From: Mesorhizobium sp.
GTDB taxonomy: Bacteria > Pseudomonadota > Alphaproteobacteria > Rhizobiales > Rhizobiaceae
DNA: 64,000 nt
Assembly (NCBI GenBank): GCA_004017535.1
Contig: SAJS01000002.1
Coordinates: 310,001 to 374,000, forward strand
Reading direction: 5' to 3'
Shown: positions 47,386 through 57,504 of the stretch, piece by piece
Layout of the letters: each line of letters opens with the position of its first letter
How positions within the stretch are numbered: the first letter of the stretch is position 1
Made by a program: the position numbers and the translations under genes
Notes under the pieces: generated by a model
What the model saw: only the letters and a program-made list of their open reading frames with translations
Database searches by the model: none
Told to the model about the DNA's origin: nothing

Positions 47386-48568
47386 ACGGGTCGATCACCG
47401 TTCCAGCGACCATGGCGGCAAGGAATTGCGGCCCCGGCGGCACACGCGCCAGCGCCGCCACCATGCGGTCGCGGACAAAGGGCAAGGCTACGGAGTCCGA
47501 CTGGTAGAATGGGGTCAGGGACAGCGACAGCGCCTGGAACACGCGCACATGCCAACGGCGTGCGCTGGCATAAGTCGCCAGCGCTTCGTCGACACTGCTA
47601 GCCTGCGCCAGCGCGTGGCCGAGCGCGGCGGCGTCGAGCAGCGCCATGTTCGCGCCTTGCCCGAGTTGCGGGCTGGTCGAATGCGCGGCGTCGCCGATAA
47701 CCGCAAGCCGCCGGCCTGCCGGCAGTCTCATCGTGTGATGGCCGTAACGGGCGAGCGAGAGCTGCTCGAAACTGTCGATCTGGCCGGTGAAAGCCTCGCA
47801 CTCCGGCCAGACCGAAACCACCCTCGCCTTCCATGCTTCGAGCCCCTCGGCCTTCACCCGTTCGGCATCGGCCGGCTTGAGGCTCCAGAAGAAAGCCGCC
47901 ATGTCTTGTGCGCCGGGCTCCGGCCGGCCGATCGGCAGCACACCGACCATGATGCTTGCCTTGTCGTAGCGCTGCAGCAGCGCGCTTCTGTCAAAGCCGT
48001 CCCGCCAGCCGAGCGACGCCCAGAATGCGCCATAGGCGAGCGGTCGCGGCATGGCGGCATCGCCGAGATAGTGCCGCAGTTTCGAGCGCGCGCCGCTGGC
48101 GTCGACAATGAGGTCGAACGGCCCGAGCCGCCTGCCGTTGGCGCAGACCAGTGTCGCGCGCTCGGCCGTCTCCGGTGTCTCGACCTCGACATTGGTCTCG
48201 ATGGCGATCGCTTCGCGCAAGGCGGCGCTGTAGAGCACGCCAAACAGCGCCGCCCGATGGACCGCGAGGCCGAAGCGACGGCCGCGCCGCGCGTCGTAGC
48301 GGACTTCGAGCACCGTGCGCCCGGTCTGGGCATCGGTGCCGTGCAGCCGCTCGATACGGCTGCCGAGCGAAAGGATGTCGTCGAGCAGGCCAAGGTCGGC
48401 GAGCACCGTCAGCCCGGTCGGCTGCAGGATCAGGCCGGAGCCAACGGGCTTTGGCGCGTCGAAGCGCTCGAAGATGGTGACCTTGTGCCCCGCCCGCTTG
48501 AGATAGAGCGCCGCGGCCAATCCGGCCGGCCCGGCGCCGGCAATCGCAATGTCGTAGGATCTGCTCAT
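47342..48568 (-). CDS. FAD-dependent monooxygenase (UbiH/PHBH-like)
   Basis: A 408-residue flavoprotein of the aromatic hydroxylase superfamily. The dinucleotide-binding loop IAGAGPAGLAAALYLKRAG is at residues 9-27, the mid-motif DASGARSKLR follows, and the second FAD motif is VIGDAAHSTSPQLGQGANMA. Substrate is probably aromatic but cannot be named. The 3' end overlaps the GST gene by 44 bases, tail to tail. Confidence 0.9.
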   Translation of the reverse strand: MSRSYDIAIAGAGPAGLAAALYLKRAGHKVTIFERFDAPKPVGSGLILQPTGLTVLADLGLLDDILSLGSRIERLHGTDAQTGRTVLEVRYDARRGRRFGLAVHRAALFGVLYSAALREAIAIETNVEVETPETAERATLVCANGRRLGPFDLIVDASGARSKLRHYLGDAAMPRPLAYGAFWASLGWRDGFDRSALLQRYDKASIMVGVLPIGRPEPGAQDMAAFFWSLKPADAERVKAEGLEAWKARVVSVWPECEAFTGQIDSFEQLSLARYGHHTMRLPAGRRLAVIGDAAHSTSPQLGQGANMALLDAAALGHALAQASSVDEALATYASARRWHVRVFQALSLSLTPFYQSDSVALPFVRDRMVAALARVPPGPQFLAAMVAGTVIDPFRRIGLAELQWPAA

Positions 48569-48641
48569 CGCCCGCCCAAGCCAAGCCGGCCGGACAATCT
48601 CCCAGCACAGCAGTCAAATCAAGCTGGCGCTTTGACGCCCG

Positions 48642-49052
48642 TCAGGGTTGAGCCGCGTCGAAAGCGGCGCGTGCCTCGCGCACGGCGTCATGGTTGAGCT
48701 CGGCCCATTGGACCAGCATCTGCAGGGGCGCAAACATCGAGCGCCCGAGATCGGTGAGGCTGTATTCGACGCTCGGCGGCTTGGTGGGGAACACCTCGCG
48801 GTGCACATAGCCGTCGCGCTGCAGCTCGTAGAGCGTCTGTGTCAGCATGCGCTGCGAGATGTCGGGAACCAGCCGGCGCAGCTCGCCGAAGCGATAAGGC
48901 TTCTCGGCCAGAGCCATGACCAGCAGCGAGCTCCATTTGCCGCTGATGCCCTGGATCACGTCGCGGACCGGACAGTCGGCGAAATTGCCGCCGTTGGTCA
49001 TCGCCTTATAGACCTCGAGCTTGGCTTTCAGATTGAAGATCTTGCTGTCCAT
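48642..49052 (-). CDS. HxlR family transcriptional regulator (YtfH/QorR-like)
   Basis: A winged-helix regulator of 136 residues. CPVRDVIQGISGKWSSLLVM has the conserved HxlR cysteine (C27), often redox-sensitive, followed by RFGELRRLVPDISQRMLTQT. I start at MDSKIFNLK. An ATG ten codons upstream (49082) lies inside a palindromic intergenic repeat and is less likely. The gene is divergent from a YtfG-like quinone reductase, the same pairing as ytfH-ytfG, so it probably regulates that gene. Confidence 0.88.
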   Translation of the reverse strand: MDSKIFNLKAKLEVYKAMTNGGNFADCPVRDVIQGISGKWSSLLVMALAEKPYRFGELRRLVPDISQRMLTQTLYELQRDGYVHREVFPTKPPSVEYSLTDLGRSMFAPLQMLVQWAELNHDAVREARAAFDAAQP

Positions 49053-49078
49053 CGCGATATCCGCCGATCGAAACTGGA

Positions 49079-49178
49079 GCATGTCTCCCAAAGCGGGAAT
49101 CGGTTTCGGGATAAAGACATGCGTAAAATCAAAAACGTAAAGCGCATGGAGCGAACCTGAAAGATCGGCACGCGCTTT
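49079..49178. repeat. Pair of palindromic intergenic repeats upstream of the HxlR gene
   Basis: GCATGTCT at 49079-49086 pairs with AGACATGC at 49115-49122, with CCC and GGG extending the stem. A second inverted repeat, AAAGCGC at 49139-49145 and GCGCTTT at 49172-49178, follows. The sequence looks like a composite palindrome found repeatedly between genes in Mesorhizobium, recognised from memory only. It lies in the divergent control region, so regulatory effects are possible. Confidence 0.6.
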
Positions 49179-49324
49179 AGGTCGGCTGGGTGGTTCCCTC
49201 GCCGTGCCTACCTCCCGGAAAACTGCCTTCTTTACGCCTTGGGGTCAATTCCTATTTTAGTGCTGGTCTCTTTTTGAAACCACCATTTGATCCACCTTCG
49301 ACACAATTTCAGGGAACCCTCCCC

Positions 49325-50218
49325 ATGACCGAAACCCTTCTCGTCACCGGCGCTTCCGGCCAGCTCGGCCGAGCCGTCATCAATCACTTGCTGGACGCGC
49401 AGAAAATTACGCCCTCGAGCATCATCGCCGCCACTCGCAACCCAGAGAACCTTGCCGATCTGGCAGCGCTCGGCGTCATCGTCAGGGCCGCCGACTTCAA
49501 CGACAGCGCCTCGCTGGAAAAGGCATTCGAAGGTGCCGACCGCGTGCTGATCATCTCGACCGGCGACCTCGATTTGAAGACGGGCCGGCGCCTGAAGCAG
49601 CATGAGACGGCCGTGGCTGCGGCCAAGGCGGCAGGCGTTTCGCATCTGCTCTACACCTCGATGCCCAATCCGGAGCCGGGCTCGCCCGTGCTCTTTGCCG
49701 GCGATCACTACGGCACCGAGCAGGCGATCAAGGCGAGCGGCATCACCTACACCATCTTCCGCAACGGCTGGTATCAGGAGAACCTGTTCATGTCGCTGCC
49801 GCACGCCATTTCGTCGGGCAAGTGGTACACGGCGGCCGCCGACGGGCGCATCGCGCATGGCGCGCGTGACGATATGGCCGCCGCTATCGCCGCCGGACTC
49901 GCGTCCGGCTCCAAGGAAAGCCAAATCTACACACTGACCGGCCCGCAGGCCTACACCACGAACGAGATCGCGGCGCTGGTGAGCGAGGTGACAGGCAAAC
50001 CGCTGGAGGTCATCCAACTGCCGGACGAGGCGCTGACCGAGGGCGTTAAGGCGGCGGGCGTTCCCGAGGACTTCGCCCGGATCATCGTCTCCTTCGATGC
50101 CAACACCCGCGCAGGCCGCATAGGCGAGGTGACTGATGCCGTCGAAAAACTCTCGGGCCGCAAGCCGCGGACGCTGAAGCAGTTCCTCGAAGCGAACAAA
50201 TCTGCCCTGCTCGGCTGA
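49325..50218 (+). CDS. NAD(P)H-binding quinone reductase-like protein (YtfG/QorB-like)
   Basis: A 297-residue atypical short-chain dehydrogenase with the NmrA-like fold. The nucleotide-binding loop is TLLVTGASGQLGRAVINHLL, and HLLYTSMPNPEPGSPVLFAG and FRNGWYQENLF resemble quinone oxidoreductase 2 (YtfG). It would reduce quinones with NADPH in the cytoplasm. It is divergent from an HxlR regulator. A GC-rich hairpin follows directly. Confidence 0.88.
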   Translation: MTETLLVTGASGQLGRAVINHLLDAQKITPSSIIAATRNPENLADLAALGVIVRAADFNDSASLEKAFEGADRVLIISTGDLDLKTGRRLKQHETAVAAAKAAGVSHLLYTSMPNPEPGSPVLFAGDHYGTEQAIKASGITYTIFRNGWYQENLFMSLPHAISSGKWYTAAADGRIAHGARDDMAAAIAAGLASGSKESQIYTLTGPQAYTTNEIAALVSEVTGKPLEVIQLPDEALTEGVKAAGVPEDFARIIVSFDANTRAGRIGEVTDAVEKLSGRKPRTLKQFLEANKSALLG

Positions 50219-50224
50219 AAACCG

Positions 50225-50252
50225 GCGCGCCTGAGGAGCCTCTCAGGCGCGC
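50225..50252 (+). terminator. GC-rich hairpin after the ytfG-like gene
   Basis: A perfect 11-base stem, GCGCGCCTGAG at 50225-50235 with CTCAGGCGCGC at 50242-50252, closes a 6-base loop. It begins 7 bases after the stop. There is no T run of note (TTC only), so it may end or stabilise the transcript without being a classic intrinsic terminator. Confidence 0.6.
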
Positions 50253-50253
50253 T

Positions 50254-50525
50254 TCACTTCGACTTCGTGAGCGATCCAAGCCGGATAAGGCTCTCAGAAG
50301 TCGCGACAAGCGCGTCCTCGCGCGACCGCGGCGCCCCGCCAAGCAGGCGCATGGCCTTGGGCTCGTCGCACTCCTGGCTTTGCCCAGTTCCGTCACGATC
50401 TGCGCCGCCTGCCCGTCGAACAGCCCGACGATCCGGACCAGCCAATCCGGCAGCACTTTGGTCGTAATCCGCGATCCTGCGTTGCCGCGATTCGACTCCT
50501 GCTCCGGCCGATGCGGCGCAGTCTG
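50254..50525 (-). pseudogene. 3' remnant of an NAD-dependent epimerase/aldehyde reductase gene
   Basis: Two reading frames on the minus strand together look like the C-terminus of an extended SDR epimerase. LPDWLVRIVGLFDGQAAQIV...ELGK is in one frame (about 50456-50379). After a shift near 50380, SQECDEPKAMRLLGG with SREDALVATSESLIRLG continues in another frame to a stop at 50254. In the family these run together as a continuous tail (ELGK, K-A-RLLGW, PR, E-A-I-ATAESL). The N-terminal two-thirds is missing, replaced upstream by the kup gene. Confidence 0.6.
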
Positions 50526-52445
50526 TCAGATGGCGACCTGTGTGCCAATCTCCACCACGCGTCCGGTCGGGATCTGGAAATACTCGGTCGCATCCGCCGC
50601 CGTCTTGGCCAGGCCGATGAACAGCCGGTCCTGCCAGATCGGCATGCCGGAATTGGGTGAAGCCTTCAGCGAGCGCCGTGACAGGAAGAACGACGTCGTC
50701 ATGATGTCGAACTTCCAGCCCTGCTTGCGGCAGATGGCCAGCGCCCGCGGAATGTTGGGCTGTTCCATGTAGCCGAAGGTCAGCGTCACGCGCATGAACA
50801 GCTCGTTGACCGTCTCCAGCTTGACGCGCTCGCTGTCGGGCACGACCGGCTGCGGCGCCGTCACCACCGACAGGATGACGTTCTTTTCGTGCAGCACCTT
50901 GTAGTGTTTCAGGCTGTGCATCAGCGCCGTCGGCGCGCTGAGAGGATCGCTGGTCAGGAACACGGCCGTGCCCGAGACGAGCTGCGGCTTCTTCTTCAGG
51001 AGGTTCGCCGCCAGGAAATCGAGCGGGATCTCGTTGCGGCGCGTCTTGTCGAACAGGTAGCGGCTGCCGCGCACCCAGGTCCACATGCCGAGGATGATGG
51101 CGAAGGCGACCGCGAGCGAGGCCCAGCCGCCCTCGAACACCTTGACGATGTTGGAGGCGAAGAAGCCGATGTCTATCAGCGCGAAAACCACTGTCAGGGC
51201 GACGGCCGGCCAGATGTTCCATCTCCAGATGCGGGTCATGACGATGAACAGCAGCGTCGTCGTCACCAGCATGTTGCCGGTTACCGAGATGCCGTAAGCC
51301 GAGGCGAGCTTACTGGATTCGCCGAAGCCGACCACCAGCAGCATCACCACCAGCGCCAACAGCATGTTGACACGCGGCATATAAACCTGGCCGGACTGCT
51401 TTTCGGACGTATGGAGGATCTCGAGCCGCGGCAGCATGTTGAGCTGCACCGCCTGCCTGGTCAGCGAGTAGGCGCCGGAGATCACGGCCTGGCTTGCAAT
51501 GACAGTCGCCGCCGTAGCCAGCACGACCATCGGAACAAGCGCCCAGCCTTCGTTCATTTCGAAGAATGGGTGGCCGACAGTGCCGCCCTTGGCAAGCACA
51601 TAAGCGCCCTGCCCGGCATAGTTCAAAAGCAGGCAGGGAAACACGATGGCAAGCCATGCCAGCACGATCGGCTTGCGGCCGAAATGGCCGAGGTCGGCAT
51701 AGAGCGCCTCGGCGCCAGTAACCGCCAGGAAGACGGCGCCGACGGTGACGAAGGACACGTCAGGCGAATTGATGAAGAAGGCCACGATGTAATGCGGGCT
51801 GATCGCCCACAGGATTTCTGGATCGGCGATGATGTGCTTCAGCCCGGAAAGGCCGATGGCGAGAAACCAGATGGCGGTGACCGGGCCGAACACCAGGCCG
51901 ACGCCCCCGGTGCCGAAGCGCTGGACCGCGAACAGCACCGCAAGGATCAAAAGCGTCAGCGGCACGACATAGGGCTGAAAGGCAGGTGTGACGACATTCA
52001 TGCCTTCTACAGCCGAAAGCACGGAGATGGCGGGCGTGATGACCGCGTCGCCGAAGAACAGGGATGCGCCCACAATGCCGATGCCAAGCACGATCGCCGA
52101 ACGCGTCGGGAAAGTTCCGCGCGCCAGCGCCATCAAGGACAGCACGCCGCCCTCGCCGCGGTTGTCGGCGCGCAGCACGAACATGATGTATTTTATGGTG
52201 ACCGTGATCGTCAGCGACCAGATGATCAGCGACAGGACGCCGAGAATATCGGCGCGGTTGGCGACGTCGCCGCCGGAAGAGGCGTGCAGCGCCTCGCGGA
52301 ATGCATAGATCGGGCTGGTGCCGATGTCGCCATAGACGACGCCGAGCGCGCCCAGCATCAGCACCTTGGTGCTGTGCTGCTCGATTTCAGCGTGGCTCGA
52401 CTGGTCGGCAGGTTCTGCGTCTGCACCACCATTGGCAAGGGCCAT
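50526..52445 (-). CDS. kup: Potassium transporter Kup (downstream copy)
   Basis: A 639-residue K+/H+ symporter of the KUP/HAK/KT family. About 12 transmembrane helices occupy the first 450 residues ([20 protein letters not shown] is the family signature), and a soluble C-terminal domain follows. I use the ATG at 52445, which has GGAG 8 bases upstream; a GTG three codons earlier is possible. It is the second of two tandem copies. Its last 420 or so bases are almost identical to those of the other copy, while the rest is clearly diverged. Confidence 0.96.
   Translation of the reverse strand: MALANGGADAEPADQSSHAEIEQHSTKVLMLGALGVVYGDIGTSPIYAFREALHASSGGDVANRADILGVLSLIIWSLTITVTIKYIMFVLRADNRGEGGVLSLMALARGTFPTRSAIVLGIGIVGASLFFGDAVITPAISVLSAVEGMNVVTPAFQPYVVPLTLLILAVLFAVQRFGTGGVGLVFGPVTAIWFLAIGLSGLKHIIADPEILWAISPHYIVAFFINSPDVSFVTVGAVFLAVTGAEALYADLGHFGRKPIVLAWLAIVFPCLLLNYAGQGAYVLAKGGTVGHPFFEMNEGWALVPMVVLATAATVIASQAVISGAYSLTRQAVQLNMLPRLEILHTSEKQSGQVYMPRVNMLLALVVMLLVVGFGESSKLASAYGISVTGNMLVTTTLLFIVMTRIWRWNIWPAVALTVVFALIDIGFFASNIVKVFEGGWASLAVAFAIILGMWTWVRGSRYLFDKTRRNEIPLDFLAANLLKKKPQLVSGTAVFLTSDPLSAPTALMHSLKHYKVLHEKNVILSVVTAPQPVVPDSERVKLETVNELFMRVTLTFGYMEQPNIPRALAICRKQGWKFDIMTTSFFLSRRSLKASPNSGMPIWQDRLFIGLAKTAADATEYFQIPTGRVVEIGTQVAI
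50644..51062 (-). repeat. Near-identical tract shared by the two kup genes (other copy 52704-53122)
   Basis: Aligned by eye at a constant offset of 2060 bases, the two kup genes differ at about 8 positions over roughly 420 bases. From 50681 to about 50958 I see one difference. Outside the tract they diverge abruptly: the last 118 bases before the stop have well over ten differences, and the transmembrane region differs throughout. Confidence 0.85.
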
Positions 52446-52585
52446 GGACGACACTCCGATAAAACGCGCGGTGCTCTACGCTTGCTGCAGTGCAATATCA
52501 AGTGCCCCAGCGTTAGGGCTCCCATGCCGCCGACGCAAGGCTTTCGGTATACGCAACGGCTGGATCGTTCATCCGGCGGATCTCG

Positions 52586-54499
52586 TCAGATGGCGACCTG
52601 GGTGCCGATTTCAACGACGCGTCCGGTCGGGATCTGGAAATACTCAGTGGCATCCGCGGCCGAGCGTGCCAGGCTGATGAACAGCCTGTCTTGCCACACT
52701 GGCATGCCGGAATTGGGCGAAGCCTTCAGCGAGCGCCGCGACAGGAAGAACGACGTCGTCATGATGTCGAACTTCCAGCCCTGCTTGCGGCAGATGGCCA
52801 GCGCCCGCGGAATGTTGGGCTGTTCCATGTAGCCGAAGGTCAGCGTCACGCGCATGAACAGCTCGTTGACCGTCTCCAGCTTGACGCGCTCGCTGTCGGG
52901 CACGACCGGCTGCGGCGCCGTCACCACCGACAGGATGACGTTCTTCTCGTGCAGCACCTTGTAGTGTTTCAGGCTGTGCATCAGCGCCGTCGGCGCGCTG
53001 AGAGGATCGCTGGTCAGGAACACCGCCGTGCCCGACACCAGCTGCGGCTTCTTCTTCAGGAGGTTCGACGCCAGGAAGTCGAGCGGGATCTCGTTGCGGC
53101 GCGTCTTGTCGAACAGGTAGCGGGTACCGCGGATCCAGGTCCACATGATCAGCCCCATCAGAGAGGCGACCGTGATCGAGACCCAGCCGCCCTCGACGAT
53201 CTTGACGACATTGGCCGAGAAGAAACCGAGATCGATGACGCCGAAGAGCACCACCAGGGCCAGCGCGGTCGCAACCTGCCATCTCCACAGCCAGCGCATC
53301 ACCACGAACAAAAGGATAGTCGTCATCAGCATCTCGCCGGTGACCGAAATGCCGTAGGCCGACGCAAGCGCGCTGGAGCTGCCGAAACCCACGACCAGAA
53401 GCATCACGCCGAGCGCGACCAGAAGGTTGACCCTCGGCATATAGATCTGGCCGCTCTGCATCTCGGATGTGTGCTGCACCTCGATGCGCGGCAGAAGGTT
53501 GAGCTGCACCGCCTGCCTGGTCAGCGAGAAGGCGCCGGAAATGACGGCCTGGCTGGCGATGACGGTGGCCGCGGTTGCAAGGCCGACCATCGGCATCAGC
53601 GCCCATTCGGGCAGCATCTGGAAGAACGGGTTGGTGGGCTTGCCGCCATGCGAGAGCACGAAGGCGCCTTGGCCGAAATAATTCAGCAGCAGGCACGGGA
53701 AGACGATTGCGAACCAGGCCATCACGATCGGCTTGCGGCCGAAATGGCCGAGGTCGACATAGAGCGCCTCGGCGCCGGTCACCGCAAGGAACACGGCGCC
53801 AACGGTGACGAAAGCGCCTGTCGGCGTGGTCGCCAGGTAATAGATCGCGTAATAGGGATTGACCGCCAGGAAGACGGACGGGTCGTCGACGATATGGTAG
53901 AGGCCGGCCGCGCCGATCGCCACGAACCATGTCGCCGTCACCGGTCCGAACACCGCCGCCACCTTGCCCGTGCCGAAGCGCTGCACGGCAAAAAGCACGG
54001 CCAGGATGACCAGCGTGATCGGAACCACGAACGTATCGAGCGCCGGCGTGACGACTTCCAGGCCTTCGACAGCCGACAGGACCGAGATCGCCGGAGTGAT
54101 GATCGAATCGCCAAAGAACAGCGCCGCGCCGCAAAGGCCGATCACCAGGATAAGCTTGGAACCCGGCGGGTAGGCGCTGCGCGCCAGCGCCATCAGCGAC
54201 AGCGTGCCGCCCTCGCCCTTGTTGTCGGCCCTGAGCACGAAGGCGACATACTTGATCGTGACGATGATCGTCAGCGCCCAGACGATCAGCGACAGCACGC
54301 CGAGCACGTCATTGCGGGCAACCGAACTCGAAGACGCGTGCAGCGCCTCGCGAAAGGCGTAGATCGGGCTCGTGCCGATGTCGCCATAGACGACGCCCAG
54401 CGCGCCAAGCATGAGCACCTTGGTGCTATGCTGCCGCTCGGTTTCGGCATGGCCCGAGCGTTCGAGGGATTCCGTTTCGCTGGCGTTGGCTAGCACCAT
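52586..54499 (-). CDS. kup: Potassium transporter Kup (upstream copy)
   Basis: A 637-residue KUP-family potassium uptake protein with the same layout as its neighbour: the [20 protein letters not shown] signature near residue 34, about 12 helices, and a soluble C-terminal domain. I start at [16 protein letters not shown]. Thirteen extra codons upstream would read [13 protein letters not shown], which is not family-like. Tandem kup genes are common in rhizobia. A 140-base gap separates it from the downstream copy. Confidence 0.96.
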   Translation of the reverse strand: MVLANASETESLERSGHAETERQHSTKVLMLGALGVVYGDIGTSPIYAFREALHASSSSVARNDVLGVLSLIVWALTIIVTIKYVAFVLRADNKGEGGTLSLMALARSAYPPGSKLILVIGLCGAALFFGDSIITPAISVLSAVEGLEVVTPALDTFVVPITLVILAVLFAVQRFGTGKVAAVFGPVTATWFVAIGAAGLYHIVDDPSVFLAVNPYYAIYYLATTPTGAFVTVGAVFLAVTGAEALYVDLGHFGRKPIVMAWFAIVFPCLLLNYFGQGAFVLSHGGKPTNPFFQMLPEWALMPMVGLATAATVIASQAVISGAFSLTRQAVQLNLLPRIEVQHTSEMQSGQIYMPRVNLLVALGVMLLVVGFGSSSALASAYGISVTGEMLMTTILLFVVMRWLWRWQVATALALVVLFGVIDLGFFSANVVKIVEGGWVSITVASLMGLIMWTWIRGTRYLFDKTRRNEIPLDFLASNLLKKKPQLVSGTAVFLTSDPLSAPTALMHSLKHYKVLHEKNVILSVVTAPQPVVPDSERVKLETVNELFMRVTLTFGYMEQPNIPRALAICRKQGWKFDIMTTSFFLSRRSLKASPNSGMPVWQDRLFISLARSAADATEYFQIPTGRVVEIGTQVAI

Positions 54500-54585
54500 G
54501 AACCCCACTTTACCAAATTCGTCACGATCCCAGGCCACCGCGACGCGCGCGACACACCAAGACTGCCGAAACTACCCAAAGTCCC

Positions 54586-55326
54586 CTACCATCCGCAGGC
54601 CCTCAAGAACCGCCCGACCGTGCCGGCCATGCCATACTCCAGCGCATCGGCTGTCAACCCATGTCCGATCGATACTTCGGCCAATGCCGGGATGCGTTTG
54701 GCCAATGGCGGTAGGTTCTCGACGGTCAGATCGTGGCCGGCATTGACGCCGAGCCCCGCCTTGAATGCGGCGTCGGCGGTTTTTCCCAGCCTTTCCAGCT
54801 CTTTCGCCGCCTTTGCGGAATCGGAATGGAAACCTCCGTAGGGCCCGGTATAGAGCTCGATGCGGTCTGCGCCCGTGTCGCGCGCCGCATTGACCCCGTC
54901 CGGAACCGCATCGGAAAACAGCGACACGCGGAACCCGCCTTTCTTCAACCGCTTGACGATCGGAGTGAGGAACGCCGCCTGGGCGACGAAGTTCCAGCCA
55001 TGGTCGGAGGTTGCCTGCGCCGGGTCGTCCGGCACCAGCGTCACCTGCTCGGGCTGGTTCTTTTCGACTAGCGCCAGGAAATCCTCGGTCGGGTAGCCCT
55101 CGATGTTGAACTCCGCCGTGGGGAATTCGTCGTCGATCAGCGCCCTGATCTCCGGCAGGTCGGAATGCCTTGTATGCCGCTCGTCGGGCCTGGGATGCAC
55201 CGTCAGCCCATGCGCGCCGGCGGCCAGCGCGATGCGGCCAAGTCCGGTGACGCTCGGCCACGGCAGGTCGCGGCGGTTGCGCAGCATGGCGACGGCGTTG
55301 AGATTGACCGAAAGCTTGGCGGGCAT
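54586..55326 (-). CDS. pdxJ: Pyridoxine 5'-phosphate synthase
   Basis: A 246-residue TIM-barrel enzyme that joins 1-deoxy-D-xylulose 5-phosphate and 3-amino-2-oxopropyl phosphate to make vitamin B6 phosphate. [29 protein letters not shown] and [17 protein letters not shown] are the active-site blocks; [10 protein letters not shown] and [12 protein letters not shown] complete the barrel. ATG at 55326 gives the family start. It is divergent from the SpoIIAA-like gene. Confidence 0.96.
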   Translation of the reverse strand: MPAKLSVNLNAVAMLRNRRDLPWPSVTGLGRIALAAGAHGLTVHPRPDERHTRHSDLPEIRALIDDEFPTAEFNIEGYPTEDFLALVEKNQPEQVTLVPDDPAQATSDHGWNFVAQAAFLTPIVKRLKKGGFRVSLFSDAVPDGVNAARDTGADRIELYTGPYGGFHSDSAKAAKELERLGKTADAAFKAGLGVNAGHDLTVENLPPLAKRIPALAEVSIGHGLTADALEYGMAGTVGRFLRACGW

Positions 55327-55434
55327 GAGCTGGGGTCCAGTGGATCGGCGGGCATCTATAGCGCCTTTGACGGGAACAGATAGGGGGTTTCGCGTGTTCC
55401 AGGGGACAGTTGGAGCCCAAGGTGAGGATTTGCA

Positions 55435-55830
55435 GTGAATTTCCTTGAAGCCGTGCCGGCTATCCGCCGCATCGACACCAACCGCGATGCGCTTTTCGCC
55501 ATCGACGTCGTCGGCGATGTCTCGCCGGCCGATGCGGAAAACCTGTTCGGCCTCCTGGAAGCCGCCTACGCGCTGCATCCGAGGATCGACGTGCTGATCA
55601 GGCTGACCGACGAGGAAAGCGTCGACTGGGCCAATATCAAGCAGGACACGCTCCGGCAGGGCGTGACCGAGGCGATGCAACATGTCGTGCGCTGCGCCGT
55701 CATCGGCGAGCCGAGTTGGGCTTCCCTCGTCGCCGGCGTCTTCCCGAAGACGCTGCCTTTCGAAGTCAGACGCTTCGATGTCGACGATGAGGAAGCCGCC
55801 TGGCAGTGGCTTGGCGCAAGGCCGACCTGA
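55435..55830 (+). CDS. SpoIIAA-like (STAS-fold) protein
   Basis: A 131-residue protein resembling the SpoIIAA-like/DUF3478 family. [20 protein letters not shown] and [19 protein letters not shown] suggest the small alpha/beta STAS-like fold, and [19 protein letters not shown] is typical of the end. Function is unknown; no phosphorylatable serine motif of true anti-anti-sigma factors is evident. It starts at GTG with GTGAGGA upstream. Confidence 0.75.
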   Translation: MNFLEAVPAIRRIDTNRDALFAIDVVGDVSPADAENLFGLLEAAYALHPRIDVLIRLTDEESVDWANIKQDTLRQGVTEAMQHVVRCAVIGEPSWASLVAGVFPKTLPFEVRRFDVDDEEAAWQWLGARPT

Positions 55831-55842
55831 TGGCCAAAAACC

Positions 55843-56970
55843 TCAGCGAACGATTGTCAGCCGCTCGGCGGCGCGGGTGATTGCCGTATAGAGCCAGCGC
55901 TGGCGGGTCTCCTTGAAGGCCCAGCTCTCGTCGAACAGTACGACGTCGTTCCACTGCGAGCCCTGCGCCTTGTGCACGGTCAGCGCATAGCCATAGTCGA
56001 AATCGTCGAAGCGCTTCTTCTGCTGCCACGGGATTTCCGCGTCGGGATCCTCGAACGCCGCCTTGAGCAGCTTGATCTTGGCGACGCCGCGGTCGGGGTC
56101 GTCCTCTTCCGGCGAGACCAGAAGGTTGATGCCGGGCTTCACCGTCTCGCGCGAGGAGGTCATCACCTTCCACAGCGAGCCGTTGAGCAGGCCCTTGGCC
56201 GGGTCGTTGCGCAGGCAGACCAGCTTGTCGCCGGCCTGCGGAAAGTCGGCGTTGAACCCTTTCAGCTCGCGCAGTCTTTGATTGTAGCGCCGGCGCGTGC
56301 GGTTGGTGCCGACCAGCACCTGGTCGGCCTTGAGCACTAGGTCCTGGTTGACTGCTTCCCTGCCGATCACCTGCGCCGTGCCATAATCGCCATGCATGAA
56401 TTCCCGGCCTTCGCGCACGTCGAGCGCGAGCCGGATAATCGGGTTGTCGCGCGCCTGGCGGTGGATCTCGGTCAACAGCACATCCGGCTCGTGTTCGGTG
56501 AAGAAGCCGCCGCCCGAGATCGGCGGCAGCTGCGCCGGATCGCCCAGCACCAGGATCGGCGTGCCGAAGCTCTGCAGGTCGCGGCCGAGCTGCTCGTCGA
56601 CCATCGAGCATTCGTCGATGACGACGAGCTTGGCGCGCGAAATCGGGCTCTGACGATTGAGCGAAAAGGTCGGCGACATCGAGGTCTTGCCGGTCACCTC
56701 GTCCTCGACCGATTCCTCACCCTTCGGTCTATAGATCAACGAATGGATGGTGCGGGCGTTGGTCGCTCCCTTTGAGCGCAGCACCTGCGCCGCCTTGCCG
56801 GTGAAGGCGGCGAACTGCACCTGGCCGTCGACATGCTCGGCGAAATAGCGCGCCAGCGTCGTCTTGCCGGTGCCGGCATAGCCGAACAGCCGAAAGACCT
56901 GCGGCCGGCCCTCCTTGAGCCAGCGCCCCACCGCCTTCAGAGCTTCATCCTGTTGGGGAGAAAATTCCAT
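55843..56970 (-). CDS. RecD-like ATP-dependent DNA helicase
   Basis: A 375-residue superfamily 1B helicase. Walker A GYAGTGKTT is at about residues 30-38 and Walker B VVIDECSMVDE at about 117-126; motif III is GDPAQLPPI. The C-terminal UvrD_C_2-type motif ALTVHKAQGSQWNDVVLF, followed by YTAITRA, completes the core. It lacks the N-terminal domain of RecD and is closer to the short Dda/RecD2-like helicases. I start at MEFSPQQDEAL. The gene stands alone. Confidence 0.9.
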   Translation of the reverse strand: MEFSPQQDEALKAVGRWLKEGRPQVFRLFGYAGTGKTTLARYFAEHVDGQVQFAAFTGKAAQVLRSKGATNARTIHSLIYRPKGEESVEDEVTGKTSMSPTFSLNRQSPISRAKLVVIDECSMVDEQLGRDLQSFGTPILVLGDPAQLPPISGGGFFTEHEPDVLLTEIHRQARDNPIIRLALDVREGREFMHGDYGTAQVIGREAVNQDLVLKADQVLVGTNRTRRRYNQRLRELKGFNADFPQAGDKLVCLRNDPAKGLLNGSLWKVMTSSRETVKPGINLLVSPEEDDPDRGVAKIKLLKAAFEDPDAEIPWQQKKRFDDFDYGYALTVHKAQGSQWNDVVLFDESWAFKETRQRWLYTAITRAAERLTIVR

Positions 56971-57159
56971 CTGTCCGACAGACCGGATTCGCAGGGGAAA
57001 GACAAGATTGGCCGCAATACCGACCGTTGTCGGCAGCAATCGCCAGCGCCTCCGACAAAGTCAGGCTATCAGTCACAAACTGGAACGTAAAGAGAACAAA
57101 ACGTATTGGCTCGGTTGGCTTAACTGAACTTTTTGGATCCGGCAGCACATACCCTGCCA

Positions 57160-57504
57160 TCAGGGCCCTGGATCGTTCTCCAGCAGGATCGGCTTGCCAT
57201 GCGGCGTGGCGTGCGCGGCGCGTTCCCACGCGGCAGCAAGCTCATCGACCTCGCTTTTGCGGGCGATACCCTTCCCGGACAAAAGCTTCTCCAGCGCCGC
57301 CAGCCAATGCTCGTAGTAATCGTGGCCATCGCTCGCCGCGCCAGGCTGCTTCACCTCGGCCGACAGCGCCTCCGCCCACTCGCTCCATGAGAACAAGCCC
57401 TTGCCGTGCAGCGCGACCGTCAGGGCGAAGGCTTCGGCCTGCCACGGCTCGGCGAAGACGGGTTCGTCGAACCCCACCGGCAAGGCGCCTTCATGCCGGC
57501 TCAA
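57160..57504 (-). CDS. Nitrile hydratase accessory protein (cobalt-type activator)
   Basis: A protein of about 114 residues, homologous to the beta subunit N-terminal region, of the kind that delivers cobalt to the alpha subunit by self-subunit swapping. GFDEPVFAEPWQAEAFALTV and FSWSEWAEALSAEV are typical. The start is uncertain. I choose TTG at 57504, preceded by GGGAG, which overlaps the beta gene end by 14 bases; no ATG fits. Third gene of the operon. Confidence 0.85.
   Translation of the reverse strand: MSRHEGALPVGFDEPVFAEPWQAEAFALTVALHGKGLFSWSEWAEALSAEVKQPGAASDGHDYYEHWLAALEKLLSGKGIARKSEVDELAAAWERAAHATPHGKPILLENDPGP

Noticed and set aside
50526-54499. The second kup gene as an assembly duplication
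   Set aside because: The transmembrane halves differ throughout, so these are real paralogs; only the 3' tract is nearly identical.
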